64,000 nucleotides of DNA, from NCBI RefSeq assembly GCF_944387805.1, contig NZ_CALXGI010000010.1, positions 1-64,000 of the forward strand, in the 5' to 3' direction. The DNA comes from an uncultured Pseudoflavonifractor sp. (GTDB taxonomy: Bacteria > Bacillota > Clostridia > Oscillospirales > Oscillospiraceae). A program made the position numbers and the translations under genes. Shown in pieces: positions 51,743-61,715 of this stretch (the first letter of the stretch is position 1; every line of letters begins with the position of its first letter). The notes under the pieces are model-generated. The model was given only the letters and a program-made list of their open reading frames with translations. It made no database searches and was not told the DNA's origin.

Positions 51743-53284
51743 TTATTCCCACTCCACCGTGGCGGGGGGCTTGGAGGTGATGTCGTAGCAGATACGGTTG
51801 ATGCCTTTGACCTCGTTGACGATACGTACGGACACCCGGTCCAGCACGTCGTAGGGGATGCGGGCCCAGTCGGCGGTCATGAAGTCGTCGGTAGTAACAG
51901 CACGGAGGGCCAGGGTATAGTCGTAGGTACGCCCGTCGCCCATGACACCCACAGAGCGGGTATTGGTCAGGACGGCAAAGTACTGGTTGATGCCGCCGTC
52001 CAGGCCGGCCTTGGCGATCTCGTCACGGAAGATGAAGTCGGCCTCCCGGAGCGTATCGGCCTTCTCCTTGGTAATGTCGCCGATGATGCGGATGGCCAGG
52101 CCGGGGCCGGGGAAGGGCTGGCGGGAGACCAGGTACTCAGGCAGGCCCAGCTCCCGGCCCAGCTGGCGAACCTCGTCCTTGAACAGGAGACGCAGAGGCT
52201 CGATAATCTCCTTGAAGTCCACATAGTCGGGCAGGCCACCCACATTGTGGTGGGACTTGATGACGGCGGCGTCGCCGGCGCCGGACTCAATGACGTCGGG
52301 GTAGATGGTGCCCTGAGCCAGGAAGTCCACGGCGCCGATCTTTTTGGCCTCCTCCTCAAAGACACGGATGAACTCCTCGCCGATGATCTTGCGCTTGCGC
52401 TCCGGCTCGGTTACGCCGGCCAGCTTGTCCAGAAAGCGCCGCTCAGCGTCCACGCGGACAAAATTGATGTCCCAGCGGGCAAAGGCGCGCTCCACCTCGT
52501 CGCCCTCGTCCTTGCGCATGAGTCCGTGATCCACAAACACGCAGGTGAGCTGATTTCCCACCGCCTCAGCCAGCAGAGCAGCCACCACAGAGGAGTCCAC
52601 ACCGCCGCTGAGAGCCAGCAGCACCTTGCCGCCGCCTACCTTCTCCCGAATCTCCCGGATGGCAGTGTTCTTGTAGTCCCCCATGGACCAGTCGCCGGCG
52701 GCTCCGCAGACCTCATAGAGGAAGTTGCGGATCATGGCCACGCCGTTCTCCGTGTGGTTGACTTCGGGGTGGTACTGCACGCCGTAGAAGCCCCATTTCT
52801 CGTCGGCAATCGCCACGTTGGGACAGGCGTCGGAGTGGGCCACCAGGTCAAAGCCCTCGGGCACCTTGGCCATGTAGTCGCCGTGGCTCATCCAGGAGAT
52901 ACCCTGGGCGGGCAGGCCCTTAAAGAGCTTGCAGTCAGTATTGTAATAGGTCTCCGTCTTGCCGTACTCCCGGGCGGAGTCGTTCTGAGCGGCGGTTACG
53001 CGGCCGCCCAGGGTGTGTGCCATGAGCTGGCAGCCATAGCAGATGCCCAGCACGGGGATGCCCAGATTGAAAATTTCGGGGTCAACGTGGGGAGCCTTCT
53101 CATCGTAAACGCTGTTGGGGCCGCCGGTAAAGATAATACCGATGGGCGCCATGGCCTTGATCTGCTCCAGAGGGGTAGTGTAGGGCTTGACCTCGCAGTA
53201 GACGCCGCACTCGCGCACGCGGCGCGCGATGAGCTGATTGTACTGACCGCCGAAGTCCAGGACAACGACAAGCTGATGGGACAT
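51743..53284 (-). CDS. guaA: GMP synthase (glutamine-hydrolysing)
   Basis: GuaA turns XMP into GMP with ATP and glutamine. The 513-residue protein joins a class I glutamine amidotransferase domain (Cys in [12 protein letters not shown], His/Glu in [10 protein letters not shown]) to the ATP-pyrophosphatase domain ([19 protein letters not shown]-loop) and the C-terminal dimerisation domain ending in KPPATVEWE. Two ATG codons are adjacent; the inner one has the better spacing (seven bases) from AAGG. The catalytic triad is intact. It is divergent from the large NTPase gene with 267 bases between the starts. I saw no purine riboswitch in that gap. Confidence 0.97.
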   Translation of the reverse strand: MSHQLVVVLDFGGQYNQLIARRVRECGVYCEVKPYTTPLEQIKAMAPIGIIFTGGPNSVYDEKAPHVDPEIFNLGIPVLGICYGCQLMAHTLGGRVTAAQNDSAREYGKTETYYNTDCKLFKGLPAQGISWMSHGDYMAKVPEGFDLVAHSDACPNVAIADEKWGFYGVQYHPEVNHTENGVAMIRNFLYEVCGAAGDWSMGDYKNTAIREIREKVGGGKVLLALSGGVDSSVVAALLAEAVGNQLTCVFVDHGLMRKDEGDEVERAFARWDINFVRVDAERRFLDKLAGVTEPERKRKIIGEEFIRVFEEEAKKIGAVDFLAQGTIYPDVIESGAGDAAVIKSHHNVGGLPDYVDFKEIIEPLRLLFKDEVRQLGRELGLPEYLVSRQPFPGPGLAIRIIGDITKEKADTLREADFIFRDEIAKAGLDGGINQYFAVLTNTRSVGVMGDGRTYDYTLALRAVTTDDFMTADWARIPYDVLDRVSVRIVNEVKGINRICYDITSKPPATVEWE

Positions 53285-53505
53285 CATCCGACCTTCTTTC
53301 TATGATTTTCCGCCGCTCCACAGAGGGGAGAGAAAACGGAATTTTATAGCTTAGGATACCATATTTCCGCCCTGGACGCAAGCAACGAGCCCTACAAACC
53401 GGGGCCTGTCCCCGTTCAGTTTGCCGTCATCTCTCACAGGGCGGGGCGGGCAGCAAAAGAAAACGACAAAAATTAACCGAGAGTATGTCAAAGTGGAAAA
53501 TACTG

Positions 53506-53514
53506 TGCTACAAT
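53506..53514 (+). promoter_or_regulatory. Extended -10 promoter of the two-gene NTPase module
   Basis: TGCTACAAT matches an extended -10 (TGn plus TACAAT), about 38 bases before the chosen start codon. The -35 is poor, so basal expression may be low or need an activator. Confidence 0.45.
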
Positions 53515-53551
53515 GGTATATCAGGTATTTTTGAGCGGGGTGAAGAGACGA

Positions 53552-56500
53552 ATGGCAACCTTCCAAGATATCATCCTCAGTGAAATACACACTGGAGACC
53601 GGGTTCAGCTCTGCTACGGCCAGCAGGGTTCTCAGACAGCCACAGGCACCGTGCTGCGCATCAATGAAGTGCTGATTCACCTGAAAAGCGAGAAGAGTGA
53701 ACCCAGAATTCTGCTGAACCAGATTATCTCCTTTGACATACTGCCGCCTGAGGAGGAAGAGGGCAATAGCGGGGGAGAACAGAAGGCCGCACCGGTTGTC
53801 CAGACCGCACCTGCCGGACATGTGCTGGCGGATCTGCGGGCAGAGCTCAGGCAAAAAGAAAAACCGCTGGACGTGAGAACAGTGGCCAAGCTGCTGCGCC
53901 AGGCTCTGAAGGAGGCGCCCAAAAGCGTCCGGGAGACAGCCAGCGGCGTGCTGGACAGCCTGGAGAATGCGGTCACCAACCATACCCTCCGGGAGAAGCT
54001 CCACGACCTGAAGGCCCGGACCAACCGGATTGAGCAGAATGCGGAGACGGCATCGGCCAAAGCGCTGCTGGCGGCCCTGATGGGCGTGCTTGAGATGGGC
54101 GCGGAGGAGTATGAGACGGCGGCCCGCTGCTTTACCGAGGCGGAGTGGCCGGAACTGGCCGCAGAGTGCCTAATCCAGGCCAGGAAGCCGGAAGAGGCTC
54201 TGCCTCTCCTGGTGCAGGCGGCCCTCAGCGGCCGCTGCCTCCAGTATGAAGGCTGCCGCGTTCTGGGCGAGGGGTGTCGGAAGGCGCGAAATCTCTCGCC
54301 CATCATCCGGGGCAAGGAGCAGACGGAGGACGAAGAAACCCTCCACCGCCTGCTGCTGGCCGCCGCTGTCGCGGCGGAACGGGAAAATATAGAGCTGGAG
54401 GGGGACGCCTCCTCTACGCCGGGCGAGCAGCTGGACGCCCTGTTCTACGCCCTGCCCGCCTCCTGGAAGGAGCTAAGCCAGGAGGTGCGGGACCGGGAGG
54501 AGCAGCTGGCCCAGGCAGAGCTGGAGCGGCAGAAGGAAGAGGCAGAGCCTGCGGAAAAGCCGGTGCTGACCACCACCATCCAGAATTTCTTCCCGGAAAA
54601 ACGGTTTGGCTTCCTGCGGGTTGAGCCTGACAACATCTTTTTCTACATTACCCAGGTGACCGACCAGGATCTGGCCCTGCGGCAGCTGCTGGCCAAGGGA
54701 AATTTCAACGGCCTGGAAGTGTCCTACGAGCGGGGCATCAATCACCTGGGGGCTCTGGCGGCCTCCAACATCTGCCTGACCGAGGCCGGCCGGCGGGAGG
54801 CGGCCAGGCGCCTGGGCCAGGTGGGGCGGGATCAGTTCCAGCGGGGTACCATTCTGTTCTACCAGAAGGAGAAAACCTGGGGCAAGGTGGTGGATCTCCA
54901 GGGCAACAAGTGGTCCTTCAAGGACAACGCCCTGGTGGACCCCTGGCTGGAGGAGTACTGTCATACGACTTTTTTCTTCAGTGAGCAGGATGTGCTCTTC
55001 CGTCTGGAGACGCTGAAAGACGGCAAGCAGGTCGTGGGGCAGATGATGCGGGAGCGGCCTTTTGACGAGACGGAGATCAGCTATCACCAGCTGAAGCCGT
55101 CGGCCGAGCGGCTGGAGCAGTGGGCGGCCTTTACTGCGGCCCTGAACGCGCCGCCCGAGCAGAATGAGCATGATCCCTATGAGGACTACCCCTATGAGCC
55201 GCTGGAGCCTGAAACGGAGCAGTCCGGCGAAAAAAAGGACAAGGAGCCGCTGAGCAAGCGCGTGCAGTCTGCGCCGGAGGAGAGGCAGAACGGGGACGGC
55301 GGGCAGCAGGCTGAGGAGCCCCGCCAGAGTGCTCCCGTCCCGGCGCCCAGACCGGAGCCCAAGGCGGAGTCCGAGCCGCTGCGGAAGGCCACGGCCTGGA
55401 AGATGGGTGATCCCTGTCCCAACTACGACCAGGCCCATCAGCTGCTGATCCGGGGCAGCCTGGAGAAGGCGCTGCACTACTACAAGCTGGCCCTGGAGCG
55501 GGAGGAGAAGCTGGAGTCCACCGTGGCGGACCTTATCGGCCTGTACAACCGACTGCCCGACAGGTGGCAGGACGCGGTGGACCTGTTCAATCACTACCGG
55601 GACTATCTCACCAAGGAGAAGGCCCTGAACCTGGAGATCCAGATCTACCAGAAGGGCAAGACCACCGAGGCCCTGGAGCACCTGTGCACAGTGCTGGAGC
55701 AGGCCATCCGGGCAGCCACCAGGGGCAGCCGAAAGTCCCACCACATGATCCAGAAGGCCCAGACCTATATCCGCCTGGGGCGGTACAGCGAGGCCCTGGA
55801 GACCTACCGCAGGTGGCGGGACCTGTACAGCCAGTACCGCAGCACGCCGGAGGGTGACCGCCTGGCCAAGGCCGAGCTGTCGGTGAAGAAGGGAGAGGCC
55901 ACCTGCTACTACCACCAGGGCGAGTTTACAGAAGCTGAGCGCCTGGCCAAGGAGGTGCTGCGCCTCTATCCGGCCGACCCCATCGCCAACGGCATTCTGG
56001 ACCACACGCTGGGTGTGGGCACCTACAACCAGGATGAATTCAACGATCTGAGCTATGACGAGGACGCCGACGAGGACCCCACCGACGGCCTGCTCAACGG
56101 CTATGTGCTCTCCCGCATCCGGAACCTGGATCTGGCTGCGGTGGTCAAGAGCCACATCTCCGACGGACGCTATGTGGGCACGCCCGCAGAGGCGGCGCAG
56201 GAGATCCGCCAGCAGTCCAGCGCCCGGGGCGGATCGGCCAAGACCCGCAGCGACAAGCTCTTTGCCGCAGCCCGAATTATTGACGAGATGCTGGACCGGT
56301 ACGAGCCGGAGAACCGGCTGGGGCCTCTGTGGAAGAAGGAGCTCACCCTTCAGAACGAGAAACTCTGCGCCTCCAGAGCCATTGCCGCCTGGGGCGACTA
56401 CATGGTGGACAACGCCAACCAACTGGACACCGCCCGCTTTGCTTATCTGTCCTGCCTGCCCAATCTGGGGCCCAAGAACCGCTGCTTCCGGGATTCGGTG

Positions 56501-58783
56501 AACTGTTTCCTCCGTTCCTACACCATGGGCCAGCGGGAGCTGTCTGCCTTTATCTCTCAGCAGGCCGCCGGAAGCGGACACGACACGCTGGAGTTCCGCT
56601 TCCTCTCTGAGCGGAGCCTGGCTGACGCCCTGTACCCCGAGTTCCTGGTGGGAGTACTGCGCCTGATGCGGGAGCTGAGGGGCCGCCGGCTGGACTTCAA
56701 GCAGGGACTGTATGACGCCAAGCACCTTCGGGAGGGCCTGCTGCGCCAGCTGGGCCGGGTCTTGGAGACGCCGGTAACCATGCGGGAGGACATGGCCGAC
56801 TTCAGCAATCTTCTTGTCCGTGCGGGCGACCGGCTCCGCAAGCGGGAAGAGGAGCTGGAGCGGTATATGGAGGAGTGCGCCCGCCACGTGATGGGCAGCC
56901 TGGAGGAGGAACGCAGCTTCCACGAGCTTCAGTCTCCCGACTGGGCCAACTGGCTGGATGCCACCGACTACGCCCGGCTCCAGGAGTTCTGCGACATCCT
57001 GCGCCGGGAGTGCGACTACCACAAGGGCATGGACTTTGAGCACCGGGCTGAGTGCCTGAAGGACACCATTCAGCGTATCGACCAGCTCAACGCCGCTATC
57101 CGGGAGACGCCGACCCGCCTGTCCTTTGACGTGTATGTTCCTGCGCTGGAGGATATTCGGAGCCAGCTCACCGAGCAGCAGACCAACATGTATGAGATGC
57201 TGCCGCCCCAGCTCACCTGGGAGCTGTCCACGCCGCCCCACTATGACAGCAGCGGCGAGGTACGGGTGTACCTGACCGTGTCCAACCAGCGCAACCACCA
57301 GACAGCCGACACCATCGAGTACGAGGGGGAAGGCGAGGACATTGTCTCCTGCCGCCCTGAGGACGACCGGGGCAGCATCAACGGCCTGCGGGGGGACACC
57401 CACACCGAGGTCATCCTGCTGGTGCGCCTCACGGAGCAGGCCCGGCAGATGGGCAGCTTTACGCTCAATCTGCGGTACAGCTACCGCTATAACCGCACAG
57501 CCAAGGACTTCACCAAGAGCGAGCCCCAGGAGACGGAGCTGACCTGCGTGGTGCGGACCGAGCAGTTCCGCAAGCTGGCCAACCCCTATACAAAGAACAT
57601 CGGCAGCCCCATGCACGATGTCAGCATGTTCTATGGCAGAAACGATGAGCTGGACCGGATCTGCGACAAGATCTGCCCCCCTGACGCGCCGCCCAGTTAC
57701 AGCCACGGCATTGCCATCTACGGCCAGACCCGTACCGGAAAGAGCAGCCTGCTCTACCATCTCAAGCGCCGCCTGAGCCAGCCGGCCTACCGGGACCGGG
57801 TGGTGATCTGGGAGGTTCAGAACATGGGAGACATCCTGATGGACAGCGGCAACGCGGTGGTGGGGTTCTTCTATCATCTGCTGAACATCGCCCAGGAGGC
57901 CTTTGACAGCCGGCCTGAGCTGGCCGCCATCCTGGCTGAGCGGGAGGTGGAGAACCCGGCGGACAGGATTCTGGAGCGGCCGGAATACGCCTCCGTACTC
58001 TTTGCCAACTATATGCGCCAGCTGGACCGGATTTTCCGGGAGCGGGGCATGGTGGTTGTGGTGCTGCTGGATGAGTTCACTTATCTGCACACCAAGATCA
58101 AGGAAGGGGCCATCACCAGCGACTTTATGAAGTTCTGGAAAGGCTTCCTGCAGAACTACTGTGTGTTCGCCGTGGTGGCCGGACAGGACGACATGCCGGA
58201 CTTCATCCGGGAGAACCAGAACGAGTTTGCGTGCATGGAGCTGATGCGCATCACCTATCTGGAGGAGGAGCCTGCCAAGCAGCTCATCCGTGAGCCCCTG
58301 ATGCGGGAGAACAACCTTCCGGAAACCCCCTTCCGGGAGGGCGCGGTGGACACTCTGTACGATCTGACAGCGGGCAGCGCCTATCTGACCATTCTGCTGT
58401 GCGCCAACCTGGTGGACTACATGAACGTCAGCGGCGCGGCCATGGCAGGGGAGGCCATTGTAAAGAGCTTCCTGCGGACCCGGGCCTTTGGGAGGATGTC
58501 CTTCCTGGACGAGTCCATCTTTGAGCCCCAGCTCAACGAGCGGGGCCGGCCGGAGCTGCGGGAGATCAACGAGAAGATCCTGTTGGCTGTGGCCCGGATT
58601 TCCCGCACCACGGGACAGGCCAGCCTGCGGGAGATCTGCGCGGCTCTGCCTGGGGAGGACGATGTGCAGAACGCCCTGGATCGGCTGGTGCAGCGCAACG
58701 TGCTGGAGCAGGTGACCGGAGACGCCTACCGCATTGAGGTTAAGCTGCTGGAGCGCTGGCTGTTGGAGACAAGAGGGGAATAG
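53552..58783 (+). CDS. Giant multidomain STAND-like NTPase with nucleic-acid-binding modules
   Basis: I know no named family for this 1743-residue protein. Visible parts, in order: an Sm/Hfq-like beta barrel (about 3-62, HTGDRVQLCYG then VLIHLKSEKSE); helices with Ala-rich repeats (80-320); a cold-shock-like domain (338-411, with the RNP-1-like PEKRFGFLRV and RNP-2-like IFFYITQV); a second such barrel (429-502); a Pro/Glu-rich linker (526-620); TPR-type helices (620-840, e.g. EKALHYYKLALERE, RYSEALETYRRW); a helical region (840-1215); a beta sandwich (1215-1340); and a STAND/AAA-type ATPase with Walker A GQTRTGKSS from 1391, Walker B VVVLLDEF with Asp1507, and a C-terminal winged helix. The start at 53552 fits the promoter. 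The partner gene begins two bases after the stop. Confidence 0.8.
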   Translation: MATFQDIILSEIHTGDRVQLCYGQQGSQTATGTVLRINEVLIHLKSEKSEPRILLNQIISFDILPPEEEEGNSGGEQKAAPVVQTAPAGHVLADLRAELRQKEKPLDVRTVAKLLRQALKEAPKSVRETASGVLDSLENAVTNHTLREKLHDLKARTNRIEQNAETASAKALLAALMGVLEMGAEEYETAARCFTEAEWPELAAECLIQARKPEEALPLLVQAALSGRCLQYEGCRVLGEGCRKARNLSPIIRGKEQTEDEETLHRLLLAAAVAAERENIELEGDASSTPGEQLDALFYALPASWKELSQEVRDREEQLAQAELERQKEEAEPAEKPVLTTTIQNFFPEKRFGFLRVEPDNIFFYITQVTDQDLALRQLLAKGNFNGLEVSYERGINHLGALAASNICLTEAGRREAARRLGQVGRDQFQRGTILFYQKEKTWGKVVDLQGNKWSFKDNALVDPWLEEYCHTTFFFSEQDVLFRLETLKDGKQVVGQMMRERPFDETEISYHQLKPSAERLEQWAAFTAALNAPPEQNEHDPYEDYPYEPLEPETEQSGEKKDKEPLSKRVQSAPEERQNGDGGQQAEEPRQSAPVPAPRPEPKAESEPLRKATAWKMGDPCPNYDQAHQLLIRGSLEKALHYYKLALEREEKLESTVADLIGLYNRLPDRWQDAVDLFNHYRDYLTKEKALNLEIQIYQKGKTTEALEHLCTVLEQAIRAATRGSRKSHHMIQKAQTYIRLGRYSEALETYRRWRDLYSQYRSTPEGDRLAKAELSVKKGEATCYYHQGEFTEAERLAKEVLRLYPADPIANGILDHTLGVGTYNQDEFNDLSYDEDADEDPTDGLLNGYVLSRIRNLDLAAVVKSHISDGRYVGTPAEAAQEIRQQSSARGGSAKTRSDKLFAAARIIDEMLDRYEPENRLGPLWKKELTLQNEKLCASRAIAAWGDYMVDNANQLDTARFAYLSCLPNLGPKNRCFRDSVNCFLRSYTMGQRELSAFISQQAAGSGHDTLEFRFLSERSLADALYPEFLVGVLRLMRELRGRRLDFKQGLYDAKHLREGLLRQLGRVLETPVTMREDMADFSNLLVRAGDRLRKREEELERYMEECARHVMGSLEEERSFHELQSPDWANWLDATDYARLQEFCDILRRECDYHKGMDFEHRAECLKDTIQRIDQLNAAIRETPTRLSFDVYVPALEDIRSQLTEQQTNMYEMLPPQLTWELSTPPHYDSSGEVRVYLTVSNQRNHQTADTIEYEGEGEDIVSCRPEDDRGSINGLRGDTHTEVILLVRLTEQARQMGSFTLNLRYSYRYNRTAKDFTKSEPQETELTCVVRTEQFRKLANPYTKNIGSPMHDVSMFYGRNDELDRICDKICPPDAPPSYSHGIAIYGQTRTGKSSLLYHLKRRLSQPAYRDRVVIWEVQNMGDILMDSGNAVVGFFYHLLNIAQEAFDSRPELAAILAEREVENPADRILERPEYASVLFANYMRQLDRIFRERGMVVVVLLDEFTYLHTKIKEGAITSDFMKFWKGFLQNYCVFAVVAGQDDMPDFIRENQNEFACMELMRITYLEEEPAKQLIREPLMRENNLPETPFREGAVDTLYDLTAGSAYLTILLCANLVDYMNVSGAAMAGEAIVKSFLRTRAFGRMSFLDESIFEPQLNERGRPELREINEKILLAVARISRTTGQASLREICAALPGEDDVQNALDRLVQRNVLEQVTGDAYRIEVKLLERWLLETRGE

Positions 58784-58785
58784 AG

Positions 58786-60318
58786 ATGAGAAAGACAAAT
58801 CGGTTTTTGGCGGGCCCCCAGGTGTCCGGGGACTCCTTCTTCGGGCGCAGAAAAGAGCTGAACTGGCTGGGAGAGTGGATGTTCGGCGCCCTGCCCTGCT
58901 GCGGCCTGTCCATTGTGGGGCCCCACCGCATCGGAAAGAGCTCCCTGGTGGCCCAGGTACTGCGGGAGCACGCGGGCCAGGACAATGTGCTGGTTATCAG
59001 GATGAATATGGCCGAATACCCGGACGCGGCCTCTTTCTGGTATATTTTTGCGGAAGAACTGGAGAGCGGGCTGCGCGAGAAGGGCATATGGGACGACGGC
59101 CTGGAGCGGGCGCGGGAGAAGCTGGAGTGCGTGGCGGCAAAGGCCAGCAACTGGTATATTCGCATGCGCCAGCCTCTTATCAATATGCTCAGCAAGACTC
59201 GGGCCCAGGGCCTGCGGGTGCTCTGGGTGGTGGATGAATTCGACGCGGCCAGGTGGGTGCTGGATGAGAAGTGCTACTTCCAGTTTATCCGCACCCTGTC
59301 CTCTGAGACAGACCGGTACAATATGACCACCATACTGATCTCACGCAGCCCGGTGGCGGAGATTGAGCGCAGCGCCGACGGCATCTCCACGTTTCACGGC
59401 GTGTTTGCCACCTTCCCGCTGTACGGCTTTAACGACCAGGACATGGACGAGTTCTACGGCGCCATGACGGACTACGACATCTTCCCCGATGGGGAGATGA
59501 AACGGCGGCTGGAATATTACTGCGGCCGGATTCCCTACCTGCTCTCCATGTTTGCCCGGGAACTGGTGGAGGATCAGATGCAGCAGCGGAAGGTGGACGC
59601 CGACCGGGTGGAGGAGATTTTTGCCCGGCGGCTGCGCAGCGATATTGAGGACTTCTACGCGACCCTCCGCAACCGCTTCCAGGAGGACCATCAGCTGGAG
59701 GCCATGCTGGGCGCGCTGTTTGGCCCGATGACATTGGATGAGCAGCGGAATGTGAGCGTGCTGGAGCAGCGGGGCTATCTGAGCGAGGACGAGAATGGGT
59801 ACTACTCCATGACCCGGGACTTCACCGTATATCTTGAACTGCAGCAGACCAATGTGCCTCTGTTTGAGACGCTGATTCGGGCGGAGCGGCGGCTCAAGGA
59901 GATGATACAGGCAGAGTTCCCCGCCATGGGTGACCTGCGCTATGAGCCCGGCAGGCCCAAGGAGGAGGAAGTACGCCGGTGGGCGGCGGCGCTGGGCCCC
60001 TACCAGAGCGCGGGCCTGCCCGGACACCTGGATTTTCTGGAAAAAACCTATAACAGCTGCCGTACCCTGGCCAACTGGCAGGAGAACCCCTCCTTCCTGG
60101 ACGGCATTACCCTGGGCACCGTGGTCAGCATCATCACCACCAGCTGGGACAAGTGCTTTGCCAAGTATTTCCCGGAGGACGAGGGAAAGAAGTGGAGGGA
60201 GCGGCTGGAGGAATTCCACCAGATCCGCAATCCTGTCATGCACGCCAACGGACACCTGATTCCACGGGAGGTCCTCAAGCGGGTGGTAGAGAGCTGCCAG
60301 AGCATCTGCAGTCTGTAA
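58786..60318 (+). CDS. STAND-like ATPase with C-terminal HEPN-type motif
   Basis: The 510-residue protein starts with an ORC/STAND-type ATPase: FFGRRKELNWLGEWMF (the box that precedes the P-loop in this class), Walker A GPHRIGKSS at 45-53, Walker B VLWVVDEFD at 145-153 and a sensor-like ILISRSP. A winged-helix region follows (about 270-350), then a helical domain of about 120 residues. That last domain has the form of Swt1-like HEPN domains, with a central R-N-P-V-M-H motif at 481-486 (R-N-x3-H), the usual catalytic motif of HEPN ribonucleases. A GAGGGG site lies inside the end of the first gene, so the two are coupled. The layout suggests a sensor-effector pair with the large protein, possibly an RNA-cutting defence or stress system; this is inference. 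Confidence 0.78.
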   Translation: MRKTNRFLAGPQVSGDSFFGRRKELNWLGEWMFGALPCCGLSIVGPHRIGKSSLVAQVLREHAGQDNVLVIRMNMAEYPDAASFWYIFAEELESGLREKGIWDDGLERAREKLECVAAKASNWYIRMRQPLINMLSKTRAQGLRVLWVVDEFDAARWVLDEKCYFQFIRTLSSETDRYNMTTILISRSPVAEIERSADGISTFHGVFATFPLYGFNDQDMDEFYGAMTDYDIFPDGEMKRRLEYYCGRIPYLLSMFARELVEDQMQQRKVDADRVEEIFARRLRSDIEDFYATLRNRFQEDHQLEAMLGALFGPMTLDEQRNVSVLEQRGYLSEDENGYYSMTRDFTVYLELQQTNVPLFETLIRAERRLKEMIQAEFPAMGDLRYEPGRPKEEEVRRWAAALGPYQSAGLPGHLDFLEKTYNSCRTLANWQENPSFLDGITLGTVVSIITTSWDKCFAKYFPEDEGKKWRERLEEFHQIRNPVMHANGHLIPREVLKRVVESCQSICSL

Positions 60319-60332
60319 ATCAGAACAGAGGA

Positions 60333-60373
60333 AGGAGAGACCTGTCCACGCGGGCAGGTCTCTCCTCCTTTTT
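60333..60373 (+). terminator. Terminator of the NTPase module
   Basis: AGGAGAGACCTGTCC and its complement (one G-T pair) with a four-base loop are followed by TCCTTTTT. It also lies just past the convergent permease stop. Confidence 0.85.
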
Positions 60374-60374
60374 G

Positions 60375-61712
60375 TTATTCGCTTTTGATGGCCTCCAGAG
60401 CAGGGATCTGGACCGCTTTGTTGGCGGGGTAGTATCCGGAACCCAGGCCGATGAACACGGAGAAGACGATGGCAAACAGAAGAAGCCACGGCGGAATGAC
60501 GGACACCCGGTTGACTGCCTCGCCTCCGATGATGGCGGGAAGCAGATTCTCTGCCGATGGCCCCAGGGAGACCAGATTGATGATCACCGAGACGATAAAG
60601 CTGACGGCGCAGCCGATGAGGCCGCCAATAAGGCCGATGGCTCCGGCCTCGGAGAGGAACATGACCCGGATATCTGTGACATAGCAGCCCAGGGACTTCA
60701 TGATGCCGATTTCCCTCGTCCGCTCGGAGATGGACATAATCATGGTGTTGGTAATGCCCAGGGCCGCCACAAAGAGGGAGATGGCGCCCAGGCCGCCCAG
60801 CATCATCTGCTTCTGCTGGGCCTCCTTCTCCATGGGCTTGCGGATGCTCTCCATGGAGTCGGTAGAGTAGCCCATGGCCCGGATCTCCCTCTCCACCGGT
60901 TCCACCATGTCGATGCCGGACACCTTGACCATGACCGATTCGTAGGGGACGGATTTCTTTTTGTTCCCCTGGATCTTGTCCAGCAGCTTGCGCAGGTCGG
61001 CCATGCTGACGATAATTCCATCAGAGGTCTCGCCGCCCTTGGAGTAGTCCTCCTTGACCATGGCCGCCGGATTGACGGTAACGGAGAACTTGCTGCCCTG
61101 AGCTTCGATTTCCATGGTATAGGAGGCCTTCATGGCGTCAAAATAGGGGGGCGGCGCGTTGTCCGCACCGCTGCTGGGGTCCCAGCCGCTGCCCCAGAGA
61201 TCCACCATGTTGCGGCCCTCGGGCCGGAGGGTGTCCCGAAAGCCGTAGGCCAGAAACTGCCCCACAATTACGTCGCCGCTCTTGGCGGGGGGATGCCCTG
61301 ACAGAAGCTGGTAACCCATCTTCTCCAGCTCGTCCGTATCCAGCCCCACGACGGTGGTCCAGTCGGATACATAGCGCTTGCCGTTGCCGGTGACGAGGGT
61401 AATGGAGTCGGCCTCCAGCCGCAGCCTGGGGGTGACGGCCTCCACGCCGCGGAGAGACCGGATTCGCTTGAGCAGCGGGTCGTCCAGCTTGATCTTGCCC
61501 CGGCCGCCCCGGGGGGCGTTGACAGTAATAATGGTCAGATCTCCCATTTCGGAGAGCAGCCGCTCCTGGGCTTCCTTCATGCCGATGCCCAGGGACACCA
61601 TAATGACAATGGAACAGCAGCCGATGAGCACGCCCAGCACCGTGAGAAAGGTACGGGATTTCCGGCGCATCAGATTCTGAAGGCACATGCGGAGGAGATC
61701 GTTGCGCTTCAC
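60375..61712 (-). CDS. FtsX/MacB-like ABC transporter permease
   Basis: The 445-residue protein has the MacB-type layout. One N-terminal span follows LQNLMRRKSRTFLTVLGVLIG, a periplasm-type domain of about 240 residues (70-310) sits outside, and a C-terminal FtsX domain has three spans, starting near MLGGLGAISLFVAALGITNT. Such permeases pair with a MacB/LolD-type ATPase; none is in view and it may be to the right. GTG is the start, with GGAGG eight bases before it. The upstream tether-protein gene ends three bases away, so they are co-translated. The function could be export or mechanotransmission of an envelope signal. Confidence 0.88.
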   Translation of the reverse strand: MKRNDLLRMCLQNLMRRKSRTFLTVLGVLIGCCSIVIMVSLGIGMKEAQERLLSEMGDLTIITVNAPRGGRGKIKLDDPLLKRIRSLRGVEAVTPRLRLEADSITLVTGNGKRYVSDWTTVVGLDTDELEKMGYQLLSGHPPAKSGDVIVGQFLAYGFRDTLRPEGRNMVDLWGSGWDPSSGADNAPPPYFDAMKASYTMEIEAQGSKFSVTVNPAAMVKEDYSKGGETSDGIIVSMADLRKLLDKIQGNKKKSVPYESVMVKVSGIDMVEPVEREIRAMGYSTDSMESIRKPMEKEAQQKQMMLGGLGAISLFVAALGITNTMIMSISERTREIGIMKSLGCYVTDIRVMFLSEAGAIGLIGGLIGCAVSFIVSVIINLVSLGPSAENLLPAIIGGEAVNRVSVIPPWLLLFAIVFSVFIGLGSGYYPANKAVQIPALEAIKSE

Positions 61713-61715
61713 AGC

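Noticed and set aside
53285..53551. Possible purine riboswitch upstream of guaA
   Set aside because: No three-way junction or conserved purine-riboswitch core could be found on the minus strand.
54473..58798. A 1441-codon minus-strand frame over the large NTPase gene
   Set aside because: Same effect: the plus strand shows Walker motifs and folds, the minus frame reads as Leu/Gln/Val-rich sequence with no recognisable domain.
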